From the NCBI RefSeq assembly GCF_047511655.1, contig NC_133394.1, positions 54,158,501 through 54,222,500 on the forward strand: DNA of 64,000 bases, read 5' to 3'. Positions within the stretch are counted from its first letter, which is position 1. Every line of letters starts with the position of its first letter. The translations under genes and the position numbers were made by a program. Positions 1 through 11,080 of the stretch are shown here, piece by piece. This stretch comes from Castor canadensis (lineage: Eukaryota > Chordata > Mammalia > Rodentia > Castoridae). The notes beneath the pieces were generated by a model. It ran no database searches and had not been told where the DNA came from. It saw only the letters and a list, made by a program, of their open reading frames with translations.

Positions 1-170
1 TCCAAAGAAACAGAATGAATAGGCTATAAAGCGATATATAGAAAAAAGATTTATTTTGAGGGACTGGTTCACATAATTATGGAGGCTGAGAAGTTCCACT
101 GTCTACTATGTGTAATTTGGAGACCCAAGAAAACTGGTGGTGTAGTTCCAGTCCAAATCTTAAGACCTAA
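1..170. repeat. Ancient interspersed repeat fragment
   Basis: The sequence 'cagaatgaataggctataaa...gatttattttgagggactggttcacataattatggaggctgagaag' resembles a common old mammalian repeat end ('gttctccagagaaacag...ggaattggctcacatgattatggaggctg'). A second, more diverged copy is at 49035-49160. I do not assign a family. Confidence 0.55.
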
Positions 171-1194
171 GAACCAGGAATGCTGATGTCCAAGGGCAGA
201 AAAGATGGCTGTCCTAACATAAGCAAAGAGCAAATTCACCTTTCTTCCATGTTTTTTTCCTACTTGCACACTCAGCAGATTGGATGTTGTCCATCCACAT
301 CGGTAAAAGCAGAACTTCTTAGTTTGTTGATCAAAATGATAATTTGCTTACATAAACACACCTATAGACACAACCAGAAGTAATGATTTGGCAGTTATCT
401 AGGTATCCCGTATGCCAGTCAACTTGATACATAAAATCGATCAACACAGTGACATTTGAGCAAAGGCTTCAGTGAACTGTATGAGGAATTTTTAGGAAAG
501 CACATTTCGTGGAGAAGGAGAAGCCATGCAGAGGCCTCAGGTAGGAGTGTACAAGTTGGGAGGCTGCCTTTGGATGTGTCTCAGTAGTGCTTCACAGAGA
601 ACTTGTAAAAGTTGAGCAGATTCCTGCTTTTTATGTGAACTTAGAGTATAGGACCTTTGAGATTTCTTCCAATTCGTTTTATTCCCTGAGCTTCTGATTT
701 TCCAGTACTCAAAAATAAGTCATTTGAAAGCAGTGAGCAGGATAAATTCAAGAGCAGAAATGCCAGACCAGGGCTCACAAATTCAAATGGCAGAGGGGTC
801 AGACAAATAGCATAAACAGTTAAGGAGATTGGCAGTATATTTGAATATTTTTTAACTTTATAAAGCAAATGAAGCATATTAGCAGACCAAATTATGCCCA
901 GCTGATACTAGTTTGAGATTTTTGTACTAGAGAAAATAAAGTGAGTTAAATGTTTAATGATATACTCTGTATATAAAATTTTGGGTAAAAAGTGGGAGGA
1001 GAATAATAAATAATAAAGGAAATCTGGGATTCTTTGATAAGAATTATTTCTTTGTTACGATTTCACAGGGAACCAAAAGGGAAGAAAAATCAAAGATTTC
1101 TCTATAGCTTAGACCCCAGGAGACCATTTCACATTGATTTTGATCTTTCCTAAGCAAAGGTCACATGGATTTTTCTATCTATTTTCAGTAGCTA
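171..1194. other. QRFPR intron 1 sequence, nothing recognised
   Basis: Part of the intron upstream of exon 2. The only ORFs are under 80 codons with no familiar motif. I see no exon 1 here. Confidence 0.6.
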
Positions 1195-1560
1195 GATTTT
1201 TTTATAATTTTAAAAATTAGGATATATTCAATATACAGGGGGGATTCATAGTGACGGTTCTGATTAGACTTATATTGTACATTAGTTACTTTGCCCCCAT
1301 CATCTCTTCCCCTTCAGCACCCTCCCCACCTCACTTAAAGCAATTGCAAGAGGTTTCTTAGTTCTGTTTCATATAAGGTATATGAAGTCCATCTACCAAA
1401 TACCATCACCTTAATCTTCCTTCACTTACCCTCACCCCTCCCATTAGTACCCTACCACACACTATACCTATTTTATAGTCCTGTTTTTCATTATAATATT
1501 GAAGTTGATGTTCAAAGGGGTGTCTCATGTATGCATACTATGGGTATACTTTACTTTGGT
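1195..1560 (-). repeat. L1 3' UTR fragment, reversed
   Basis: The stretch 'attcatagtgacggttctgattagacttatattgtacattagttac...ccccatc' has a close second copy at 28120-28185, which leads into - strand L1 ORF2 sequence. This therefore looks like the same L1 3' region inserted backwards in QRFPR intron 1. Confidence 0.7.
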
Positions 1561-1800
1561 CCATTCAACCCCTTCAGTGGCTAGATACTGATTTGTCTTC
1601 CTATTGTTTTATTATACAAAATTAGATAGCATTTAGGAAGTTAGAATCCAGAGAGTGAAAATATAAGTCAGGGTAACCTTTCTCAACTATTTTGTGTCTA
1701 TAATGTAGTTTTAGTCATTACACTTTTGAGGAAAGCCTTAATTAATGTATCGTGATAATTACAAAGAGAGAGATAAAACTGTCCTATATCCTTGTTGCAG

Positions 1801-1959
1801 GTGCCTTCATTTGCAAAATGGTGCCATTTGTCCAATCTACTGCTATTGTGACAGAAATTCTCACTATGACCTGCATTGCTGTGGAGAGGCACCAGGGACT
1901 TGTTCATCCTTTTAAAATGAAGTGGCAGTACACCAACCAAAGGGCTTTCACAATGCTAA
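1801..1959 (+). CDS. QRFPR: QRFPR exon 2: TM3, ICL2, start of TM4
   Basis: The acceptor is a pyrimidine-poor 'ccttgttgcag' ending at 1800 and the donor is GTATGT at 1960. The reading frame starts with two bases completing a Gly codon and ends with one base of a Ser codon. Translation begins AFICKMVPFVQ, where the Cys is the conserved TM3 cysteine that pairs with ECL2. It then runs through TM3 to ERHQ, the receptor's version of the DRY motif, and through ICL2 (HPFKMKWQY) to the start of TM4. Human has Gly at the last split codon; here it reads Ser (a|gt). No stop or frameshift is present. Confidence 0.95.
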
Positions 1960-4295
1960 GTATGTTAGTCATTTTTCATCGCTGTGACGCCAGTTTTTTC
2001 ATCACTGGGGCTTCAGTTTGCTATAACTGTTCCTGATTCAGCAGGTCACAATGAACCCAGGACTATGCCTACCATAGTCAAAGGAAGAATTTTTCTGTTT
2101 AGTAATGGTAATTGAGCACTTAAAACCTTAATGTGTGTCTTAGTGGTTTGAATTTATAATAGCTAAATAATAACTAATGTGATAATCAAAGATCATGATT
2201 TTTACTAAGAAATCATGTGAAAGGATTGAGCAAATATTTATCTCTGCTTTAAGAATTTAGCTACTATTGGACTGTGGGACTCCAGAAGGAATTCTTGAAG
2301 GCTTTGCAGAAAGATTCCTGTTGAAACTATTTCTCAAATGAGGGGAAAGGGAGATAAAGGAGAATGGTGGAGGAGGTGAATTCAAGTATGATATATTTCA
2401 TATATTGTAAGAACATTTGTAAATGCCACAATGTACCCTTATCTAGCACAACAATAAAATAAAAAAATAAATAAAAAAGTTGGAAGTAAACAGAGAAATC
2501 CATAGGGGGAGAGTTCATTAGTTAATTATCTTCAAATTTTTGTCACATCTTCCTTACAAAGAATTCAAAGATCTGTGGGCTTTTAATAATTGACAACCTT
2601 CCACCATCAAAATTTGTGAAAACAGTGGGTGGGCATGGAAAGAGGGTAAAGAAAGGAATGCATGGAGGAGGAAGAATATTAAAAAAGGAAGAGAGTTCTT
2701 AACATGAAAGCAAAGTTGATAACAGGCAGTCAAAAAAGTCATAGGAGACAAGAGTATCTTAAAGTCAAGTAGGCTCATCTCCTCATGAGGGCTTTTTGCA
2801 GTGTTGCCTGACATTTCCTTGTGGCTCTGCATGGCTGTGAACCAGCCTTGCCAGTCACTGACTCTGTTTCTCTGGTCTTGTACCTCCTCCAACCAGGTAA
2901 CCTCATCCAGACACAATAACAGACTATATCAGTAATCCTAACCACTGAATGGTCACGGGACCAAGGAGGGCTAGCAATGGGCTAAGCCAATTAGTCTCAG
3001 TTCCTCTAGAATTTGCTTAAGATTGGACACATGATTGGACATAAGATGAGTATACATGACTAGAATAGATGTGTTCAGCAATGTGTATCGATGTGTATAG
3101 CAATGTGGAAACAGGGAGAGACAAACAGACAGACTTGTCAGTCCTAGGAATATCTTGGATAATTGGATCATGGTGAGTTTGTATGAGTAGAAAGCTTATA
3201 TATTTCTTTCTAATAAACCCCAGTTATGACTTGAGTCTCAGTTCTTTGAAGCCCAAAGCACTACAAAGCTTTCTTAATGATATCACTCAGTAAAGAAAGA
3301 AAAAGCAGAGCTTAGTTGTGCTCCCAAATCGAAGTTGGGGCCCTTGGTTCTGTTCCCTTCTCATTCTGTCAAGACACATAGATTGAAATAGTCCTTGGTA
3401 ATTAATCTCTGTCTCTCTCTTTTTTTCTTTACTAAGGGCACATCATGAAAGCAATTCCTCTCAACAAACTCATAAAGGACAGGGAATTTGGAAAGAGCAC
3501 ACTGCTTTCTGAAGTTACAGATGTTTGTTTTCTAAATAAGAAAATAGTACCCATGTTATACATGGTACTTAAGATAAATGTACATTAGATTTTAAGAAGA
3601 GAATGGTCTATGCAATGTTTAAAAGTTATTTGTCCATTTAACAAACATGAATCAGCTTCTTCTGAAAGCAGGGGTTTTTCTTAGAATCTCATTTGAGGAA
3701 ATGGAAAAAAAAATGTGGGTTATCATTGCCCTGAACTTTAAGTGTTCAGGGGAAGTTGGGAAAAATGAATAAGGGTCACGAGGGTGCCGCCCTGGAGGAC
3801 ACATACAGACATCAAGGAATTAATAGCTATTTGGAAATGGTAGTAATCTTAAAATCACCTAAAGAAGGTGACTTGCAAACCAGTCACAGATGGACAATGA
3901 GGACAATATGGTCCATCCAGGGTAAAAACATGAAGGTATGGAGCAGCAGCAATGAATGAAAGTCCTTAGTAGAGGACTGGGTGGGAAAACCATGGACTGA
4001 AGTGAAGGAGGATAGATAAAGACCCTCATGAGCCCATGCTATTGAATTTGAGTTTCACCTTATATGCAATAGAGCATTTTAAAAGAGGTTTTAACATTAA
4101 AACTTGTTTTAGGAATACTATTCTAGCAGCAGTTTTAGGGTGATGAAGGAATTGAGACCCTGTGAGATCATCCATTGTCTCAGGGCAGAGGAGATAGAAT
4201 GCACTGAAGATAGGGAGTCTTGATGGTTAGAGAATTAAGCCTGGTTGTGTTTTACTTAGCTGAGCCATATTCTGACGATTGTAACATTTTTACAG
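1960..4295 (+). other. QRFPR: QRFPR intron 2
   Basis: GT at 1960 and AG at 4294-4295. Apart from the L1 3' end at 2326-2480 I recognise nothing in it. An AATAAA-containing stretch around 3200 could be an old LTR end, but I cannot support that. Confidence 0.85.
2326..2480 (+). repeat. L1 3' end with A-rich tail
   Basis: A purine-rich block is followed by 'tttgtaaatgccacaatgta', an AATAAAATAAAA tail and no coding sequence. This is the form of the G-rich 3' UTR end of an older rodent L1, 5'-truncated, in QRFPR intron 2. Confidence 0.65.
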
Positions 4296-4357
4296 GTGTG
4301 GTCTGGCTGGTTGCAGTCATCGTAGGATCACCCATGTTGCACGTACAACGACTGGAG
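4296..4357 (+). CDS. QRFPR: QRFPR exon 3: TM4
   Basis: A short exon of two bases plus 20 codons, with acceptor 'catttttacag' ending at 4295 and donor GAG|GTAGAT at 4358. It encodes the TM4 segment (VVWLVAVIVGSP) and the first residues of ECL2 (MLHVQRLE). As I recall the human protein, the residue after the Met is Trp; here the codon is TTG (Leu), a one-base change from TGG, and a Gln after HVQ is Arg. The exon is in phase with both neighbours. Confidence 0.93.
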
Positions 4358-5886
4358 GTAGATTGGGAACTGGGATTGAGAATTGTATTATTAAAATACT
4401 TTTCCACCCCTCTGAATTATTGTTTTCTTCCTTCAAGAGCAAATTTGTATGGCCTTATCTATTTCATTGGAAGTCTTTCAAGTAGAATAAAATAATTTGT
4501 CTTAAGATTTCTTTCCCTGTTTTATCTAACTCCTTTTGGTACTCTAATGTTAAAACTTCAGTGCTTAAAATAAAACATTTTTAAAGTTCCAAGGTCACTT
4601 TCTACATTCCTACAAGCTGAGCATGCTTTTCCTAGTGTCCCTCAGTGTCATGTTACATTTTAAGAGTTCAAAGACTAATCTAAATTTTTCTTTTCTTTTT
4701 AAGTCTCATTTAAAAATTTGCAATAAATTATCGACTTATTAGTTGAGTTTCTTCACAGAGCCTTTTTTACCTGCCTCCTATTACTGAAAAAATGGAAATT
4801 TGAATTGGAAAAATATTGGGGGATCATCTTACCCAATCTCTCTCCTTTTCCCCACAGCTTTGTCGGATGACCCCACCGTTTGTGGAGATTCAAGTAAAGG
4901 GAAAAGTGTGGTGGTTCTGGGCAGCCCAGTCCGCCTGGTGTGCCTGATCATGTCTTCCATAGATGCTCTAACACAGACAGGAGTCCAAAGACAGTAGAGT
5001 GTTACTTACACACTACATAAGAGACTTAAAATATATATCATATATCCTTTTGTACCTTTTAAAAATAGAGATAGACAAATGTAAAGCTTTACTGGACATG
5101 CCCCAACCATCAGCCAGCATATCAAGTGAAACCTAAGGTAAAATCACACTTGAAAAGTAGCCTGATATTTTTTTGTAGAACTGGACTTTGTGAGAGCAGA
5201 AAACAACTTTATTCCATCCGTGGCCAGGTATAAAAAAGCCATCTGAGGACTTCCCAGTCTTCATGATGAAATGTCGTGGATAAGACCTTGAGTGGGCCTT
5301 TTAACTCCTCCAGCCATTCAGATAATTAAATTTCTCTGGTCACTTTCAGTCACAAAAAAGTGTTAGTTCCAGTATAAAATGTCCAGGCCAGTGCCACAGT
5401 CATATAAATTCATGCTCTCAATCAATTTAAAACTTTGCCTTTCCCTCAGCTTGCATTAATTTAAGCTTAGAAATGTGAAGGAGTTCTTGGTTTCCTCATC
5501 CCACCGCCATGCAATGGAGGCCTTTCTCTCCTGATGAGCAAATGAGGACAATGGGGGAAAGAGGTAGATGTACTCTAGTGCCCTCTAGGTATGGCGTGGC
5601 TTGATTGATTGTTTACCTTCAGGGTTTCTCCATGGTGGTACCACTGAGGCTTCTTTATTCTCCAGCAAGCAGCTCATGTAGCCCTTTGCGCTTCCACACA
5701 CCACTTACAATATCAGCTCCTGTCTGCTGATTTTGTCCTTACTTCCATCAGGAAACTCAAATTGCTGGAGCCTTTTACAAATGACACACTCTAGTTCCCA
5801 ATCATGGGGTCCATTTTTGGTCCATAGAAAACAAACAGACCTACCAATTTTAAAATAAGATAATTTCATTGTATACTTTATACAAT

Positions 5887-5925
5887 GAAAATATATATAT
5901 ATATTTATATATTTTAAATATATAG
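5887..5925. repeat. (AT)n microsatellite
   Basis: Alternating A/T run within QRFPR intron 3. Confidence 0.7.
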
Positions 5926-7588
5926 CTCATATAGTTTGTTGAAAATTCATTCTGTATAATCTAATTGGCAAAGCTATGCTCACTGTCAAACAGATCATCC
6001 AAATCATGTGTTATTTCTCTCAGGAAAAAGGTTGATTTCATTTTTGAAATAAAATGAATGTATTAATTTTCATTCCATGACTCATCTTCTCACTACAAAA
6101 TTCTATTAGGGAGAGTGCAAGCAAGCATGAGGGAGCCCAAATTCCTCACCTGAATGACATAAAGCATTCAAGATGGTGGTCCATCTTCCAAATTTCTCTC
6201 TTTGCTTTGTTCTCTGTGGATTCTCTCTCAGGAGTGATGTATTTGACAATTTTCTGGGGATTGAAGGAGGTTATTAAATTAAAATTATCATCACTTCTGT
6301 CTCCTCACTATATGAAAATGAATTCACAATATCCCAGCACTAGTCAAAATACTATTTTTTTTTCTAATGCCAGATTTTACCCTGAATAGAAATAAGTTTA
6401 AGACAAGAAAAAGCACAAGTCCTTGCCACGGGTTTATGATGCCTGGACAAAGATGGCCTCACTGACATCAATAATTTAAATCATCTCTTTCTTTGGTGCC
6501 CCATGGTAAGATCTGGAGTGGGTGAGAAATGCCACTTTCCTCAGTTGGGATAAAGGTTATTATGAAGGTAAAAGTGGGTGCGCTGGCTCAGCATGGTGTC
6601 TGAACTCCCAGCACTGCCTTGAGCAGTAGAAGCATAGAGATATTTGGAAATAAAGAATCTGGAAAACATTGCCATAAGCCCATTTGAGGGTCTTTGCTCA
6701 TCTCTAGGGCTACATGAACTGGTATGGAGACTTCTAACCTAGTATGAACGTTTAGGATGCATCAATAACAACCCCCAAGGCCCTTGACCCTCTAGGGTCT
6801 ACCTCTGGGGTCAGAATAAATTTCATTTTTACATCTATTTCTGGGGAGTTTAGATCTTGAAATAATTTTTCAGTAAATGCTATCGTTCATAACTTAAATT
6901 TTCTTACCAATTGATGTTGTTAATTGGTGATGAGATTTTCTGGAAATATAAGCAGAACTTTGTCCAGGACTTTTATATTCATCTGGAAAATAGCAGAGTG
7001 GCTAAAATAACAATTTTGCTAACTTTATGCTCATTAAAAAAAAAAAAACCTGTCATTGCCCAGACACATGCTTTTGAATATGCTTTCAATGTTTACTTTG
7101 TTCTTGAACTAAGCCCTTTTAGCACTTTCTATTGCTGCTATTGCTGTTAATAATGCTTCAGAATTTATAAGAAGATGAATCTACCATAAATAGCATGAAT
7201 AACGCAGCAAAGAAATATAGCCCGAATATTTATAAATTGGCAATAGTCTAAATCCAATTTCTCATTCATCTCAGAATTCAAAAGCTACCAGTTGCCTTTT
7301 GGATACCTTTCCAAACAATCTGATCATTCCAATATGAAATAATTAGTTTAAAAAAAAAAGTTACCCTAACTCTTATTTAGAAGAAGTCTGATGACTTGCC
7401 AAATCTGTTTCTTCAATAATTAGTTTAATAAATATTGAGCTAGCTGGCATATAATACAAAATATTTTAATAATTCTTTCAGCCAACTGAAAAACATAAAA
7501 ATTTGTGACTCGTGGAAATACAAGTTGAAAAAGAAAAAAGAAAAGTAAACAGACCCAGATCGCAATTCCACTTAAAAAGAAAAGTACA

Positions 7589-7739
7589 TCTCTTCAACAA
7601 AATTAGAGATAAGGGCAAAACAGGTTCTGCCTGGAAGTAAGGGGAGAAGGGAGGAAAGAACAGGGGAGTGGGGCAGGGGGGAGAAATGACCCAAACAATG
7701 TATGCACATGTGAATAAATGAATAATAAAAAAATTTTAC
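7589..7739 (+). mobile_element. Severely 5'-truncated L1 tail with 15-bp target-site duplication
   Basis: About 151 bases of L1 3' UTR: a G-rich tract, then 'caaacaatgtatgcacat', then AATAAATGAATAATAAAA. It is flanked by perfect 15-bp repeats AAAAAGAAAAGTACA at 7574-7588 and 7740-7754. The same tail occurs at 21640-21745 (+) and, reversed, at 28748-28860, so it belongs to the young L1 lineage of this genome. It lies 200 bases upstream of exon 4 in QRFPR intron 3. Confidence 0.88.
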
Positions 7740-7938
7740 AAAAAGAAAAGTACAAAACTCTCACAAATGTAAGCAGTTAAATGCAAAACCTATAATTTAC
7801 AAAAAAAAAATTGGAAAATATGTACCAGTGGTAAATTTGAAAGTTTAAAATTGCTATATTGCAATAATACTTGGCTGATTTCTATTCTTTTGAGGCTGAC
7901 TTTTGGGTTTTTTTAACCAAATTATTCTTGCTGTAAAG

Positions 7939-8174
7939 GTTAAGTATGACTTCCTATATGAAAAAGAACATATCTGCTGCTTGGAGGAGTGGACCAGTCC
8001 TGTGCACCAGAAAGTCTACACCACCTTCATCCTTGTCATCCTCTTCCTCCTGCCTCTTATGGTGATGCTTGTCCTATACAGTAAAATTGGTTATGAACTT
8101 TGGATCAAGAAAAGAGTGGGGGATGGTTCTGTGCTTCTAACTATTCATGGAAAAGAAATGTCCAAAATAGCCAG
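7939..8174 (+). CDS. QRFPR: QRFPR exon 4: ECL2, TM5, ICL3
   Basis: The acceptor ends 'gctgtaaag' at 7938 and the donor is GCCAG|GTATGT at 8175. The exon starts on a codon boundary (VKYDFLYEKEH) and ends with two bases of an Arg codon. It encodes the acidic second extracellular loop with the CC pair that supplies the disulfide partner of TM3 (HICCLEEWTSPVHQ). TM5 follows (TFILVILFLLPLMVMLVLY, with the conserved Pro), and then the basic third intracellular loop (WIKKRVGDGSVL, IHGKEMSKIAR). It is fully open and almost identical to the human exon as I remember it. Confidence 0.95.
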
Positions 8175-8777
8175 GTATGTCTAATGAAATATTTACCTTT
8201 GTTTAAAATATTTTTAATTAGTTGTGCTGGAAGGGATGGTTGCAAGGGAACCCAGAATCCCTAGGTAATTTAGTCAGAGCATCAGTTGCAATTCAAATTA
8301 GAGCATGGGCTGACTTTAAACCTTTGAGGCTTTGCAAGGTTTTATTTGTGGTAGAAAGAAAGAGCAAGTCATCAGCTCTTAAAAGAGAAGTTAGGGCTAT
8401 AGATAATAACTTAATTAGAATTTAGAACATTGTTCATTTTCACCTGTAAGTAAATATGGCATAGTAGGAAGACTTGTGAACTCATTCCAGGACTCTGTAA
8501 GCCCGCAGTGCTCTCCTTTCTTTGTCATTTTCAGGATCATGATGTAGACCAGCACCCTTCCTCTCAACGCCCCTGCCAATGCATTTATCGTGTGTATGAG
8601 GGTCACAAAACATCCATCTTTACTTCCTCTTACTCAAGGATTATGCCAAAATACATGACATGGCTCGTACAAAAATCCCTTGAAACCAGAGCTTTCTATT
8701 TATTTTAAAGTATTACTGTTTTTATTTTGTTTTTACCTAAAGACAATGTTTTCTGACCTCATTCGTTAGCATCAATT

Positions 8778-8802
8778 TGTGTGTGTGCGTGTGTGTGTGT
8801 GG
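8778..8802. repeat. (GT)n microsatellite
   Basis: GT dinucleotide run abutting the tail side of the SINE at 8803. Confidence 0.8.
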
Positions 8803-8976
8803 TAGTGGGGTTTGAATTCAAGGCCTACACCTTTAGCCACTCCACCAGCCCTATTTTCATGGTGAGATTTTTTCTAGATTGAGTCTCGTGAACTATTTGC
8901 CTGGACTGGCTATGAACTGTGATCCTCCTGATCTCTGCCTCCTGAGTAGCTAGGATTGCAGGCATGAGCCAAGCAT
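8803..8976 (-). repeat. tRNA/7SL-type composite SINE
   Basis: Read on the - strand, a 7SL-like part (CCTGCAATCCTAGCTACTCA, AGGCAGAGATCAGGAGGATC) is followed by a degraded tRNA-like box and a tail at the 8803 side. The same architecture recurs at 21296, 23713, 26097, 50975 and 62250. Confidence 0.8.
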
Positions 8977-9486
8977 TATTAGTATCAGTTTTAAAACACA
9001 GTTATTGCTATGGTATTTGTAGTACATGTGACTTATTTTACAACCTACATTGAATGAGAATTAAAACTAAACCAAACAATATCCTATATGAAGTCTAGTG
9101 ATTTGTTGGGACTTTTATACTATCACTGCAGTGACCTCTAGTGCCCAGTTTGTGTAATGCAATTCTCCCTTGGAATGTACAGGAGCCCTGGGACTGTTCA
9201 GCACCTTGGAACTTACTACTGAATTAGCTGTACCACTTCCTTAGAAGAAATGGTGACCAGGTTGAATGAGAGATAAAAATCATGAACTTTAAGAACTTAA
9301 GGCACCATGCAAATAGGTAGATTTATTGCAACTGTAAATCCACTTTAAAAGAGGAGTGAAAAAACTTAGTTTGAATCCCTGGTTACTCATATTATTTGTA
9401 TAATAAATGACTGCAAGGTTTACTATGTTTCATAAATACTGATTTTTTACTGTCAGGACTATGAATTGTTTTTAACATATAGTGAA

Positions 9487-9675
9487 TAAAAGCTTAGTCA
9501 CTAAAGTTAAACTGAGTAAATTCAAATCCCAAGTACATCCCTTAATAGCCATCTGACTTTGTGAATGATTTAACCTCTGTGCCTCAGTTTCTGCATCTGT
9601 CCAGTACCTTACAGGGAAGATTAATTACATAATCCATGCCAGTCACCTAGCAGAGTTTCAGATCTATAGTAAGCA
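9487..9675 (+). repeat. MIR
   Basis: Contains the MIR-typical order: 'tgactttgtgaatgatttaa', 'cctctgtgcctcagtttc', 'tgcatctgt'. Orientation is the sense of MIR. Confidence 0.75.
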
Positions 9676-9896
9676 CACATTATAATATTTACAATATGAA
9701 AAATAAAAGAATTAAGATAAAATTAATGAGAAAGATGATAATCAGCTCACAGTTAACTTATTATGTACTTTGCTAATATTTGAAAATTGTGGTTGACAGT
9801 CAAGGCTCAAATTTTGCTTAATAGCTTTGCCAGCCATCAATTTGACACATTTGCCAAGGGAAAACTAACTGATACAATGTTTCTTTGTGGTTTTAG

Positions 9897-9994
9897 GAAG
9901 AAGAAGCGAGCTGTCCTTATGATGGTGACAGTGGTGGCTCTGTTTGCTGTGTGCTGGGCACCCTTCCATGTGGTTCACATGATGCTTGAATACA
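9897..9994 (+). CDS. QRFPR: QRFPR exon 5: end of ICL3 and TM6
   Basis: The acceptor is 'ctttgtggttttag' ending at 9896 and the donor is TACA|GTGAGT at 9995. The first base completes the Arg codon from exon 4, giving a KKKRAV basic patch at the cytoplasmic end of TM6. TM6 then follows with the class A signature F..CWAPFHVVHM, including the CWxP toggle region. The exon ends after one base of a Ser codon that exon 6 completes. Confidence 0.95.
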
Positions 9995-10721
9995 GTGAGT
10001 GTTTGCCATTATCATTTGACAGAACTTCTAGTTCATTTCCTGCTGGAATAGACAAGGAATCATTGAAATTGGTCGTTAGTCACTTGGTTAATAACATATC
10101 AAACATTGAACACATTTCTTTCATGTTTTAAAGGTCATCAGATCCCTATGTAGTAGGTTATGCATAACTAGGACTAAGTCTTTAGTAATTACAGCAGATA
10201 AGGAAAAGCTTTGAGGCTCTTTGCCCATGTTATTCCTCTTCTCCCTAAGCTACTTAACAGCAGAGAAGTGTGACACCTTATAAGTCTTCTCTACTTAGAA
10301 TTCTGACTTGCACCTTATGTATTTAACAATACCTAGGATTTCAGTCTGTCCCTCAGTATATTCCTCTGATAAGCCAGGACTGAACTGTGTAGCTATGTTT
10401 CTGTAGTGTAAGTGGCCATTTGAAGGATAACTATTGCTTCTAATTTGCATGAAACTTGGAGTCATCAGGTTAAAATTCTATGAACTCTGCAATACATGCT
10501 GGGCACCAGCCTATACATGTAAGACTAAATTTTCTAAGAAAAAAGGCTTGTCACAAAAGTTATTTTATTCAAACAAAAAAAAAAAGAAAAAAAAGTTATT
10601 TTATTCAGATATCAGCTGTCTCTCCCAAACTGGCCTTGAGAACTTTTTATACTCTTAAGCAGTAGGGGTTTTTTTTCCTTAATAAAATCAATAAGCATTC
10701 TCAAGTTTTACTTTATTTCAG
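9995..10721 (+). other. QRFPR: QRFPR intron 5
   Basis: GT at 9995 and AG at 10720-10721. The only structured element is the A-rich 19-nt insertion at 10572-10590 with 17-bp flanking repeats. Reading on from exon 5 without splicing stays open to 10131 by chance. Confidence 0.85.
10572..10590 (+). mobile_element. A-rich 19-nt insertion with 17-bp flanking repeats
   Basis: A stretch that is almost all A is bracketed by perfect 17-bp copies of AAAAGTTATTTTATTCA at 10555-10571 and 10591-10607. The layout is that of an L1-machinery insertion reduced to its poly(A) tail. Slippage or a local duplication is the alternative. Confidence 0.6.
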
Positions 10722-11080
10722 GTAATTTTGAAAAGGAATATGATGACATCGCAATCAAGATGATTTTCGCTATAGTGCAAGTAATTGGATTTTCCAACTC
10801 CATCTGTAATCCCATTGTTTATGCATTTATGAATGAAAACTTCAAAAAAAATTTTTTGTCTGCAGTTTGTTATCGCATAGTAAAAGAAACCTTCTCTCCA
10901 GCTCGGAAGCATGCAAATTCAGAAATTACAATGATGCAGAAGAAAGCAAAGTTATCCCAGAGAGAGAATCCAGTAGAGGAGACCAAAGGAGAAGCATTCA
11001 GTGGTGGCAACACTGAGGTCAAATTGTATGTACAGCTGGAGGAGAAAAAAAAATCTCAAGTGACATTTTGCCCTCTTTAG
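10722..11080 (+). CDS. QRFPR: QRFPR exon 6: ECL3, TM7, C-terminal tail and stop
   Basis: The acceptor is 'ctttatttcag' ending at 10721. The exon encodes ECL3 (NFEKEYDD), TM7 with the NSICNPIVYAF (NPxxY) motif, helix 8 (MNENFKKNF) and a Ser/Lys-rich tail with the conserved block ENPVEETKGEAFS. After EEKKK the frame reads eight residues (SQVTFCPL) and stops at TAG 11078-11080. The human tail, as I remember it, continues about 22 residues here. The shift happens at an A9 run (11045-11053) and looks like a net +1 base against the primate frame. The primate-like frame would itself meet TGA three codons later, so both frames end early. Confidence 0.93.

Larger units (their letters stand above)
4358..7938 (+). 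other. QRFPR: QRFPR intron 3
   Basis: GT at 4358 and AG at 7937-7938. It contains a splice-acceptor-like tract at about 4836-4857, an AT microsatellite near 5887-5925 and a short L1 tail insertion at 7589-7739. A possible reversed AATAAA near 5200 hints at a - strand retrocopy or LTR between about 5170 and 5830, but I could not identify it. The rest is unremarkable AT-rich sequence. Confidence 0.85.
8175..9896 (+). other. QRFPR: QRFPR intron 4
   Basis: GT at 8175 and AG at 9895-9896. It holds a (GT)n tract, one - strand SINE and one + strand MIR, listed separately. The small ORFs between 8222 and 8708 have no family resemblance. Confidence 0.85.

Noticed and set aside
6566-6650. SINE head ('gtgggtgcgctggctcagca')
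   Set aside because: Only a short 7SL-like resemblance, with no tRNA part or tail; too weak to list.
9787-10131. Reading exon 5 as a 114-codon single-exon gene
   Set aside because: Consensus acceptor and donor at 9896 and 9995 and phase match with exons 4 and 6 show that it is an internal exon. The extensions are intronic.
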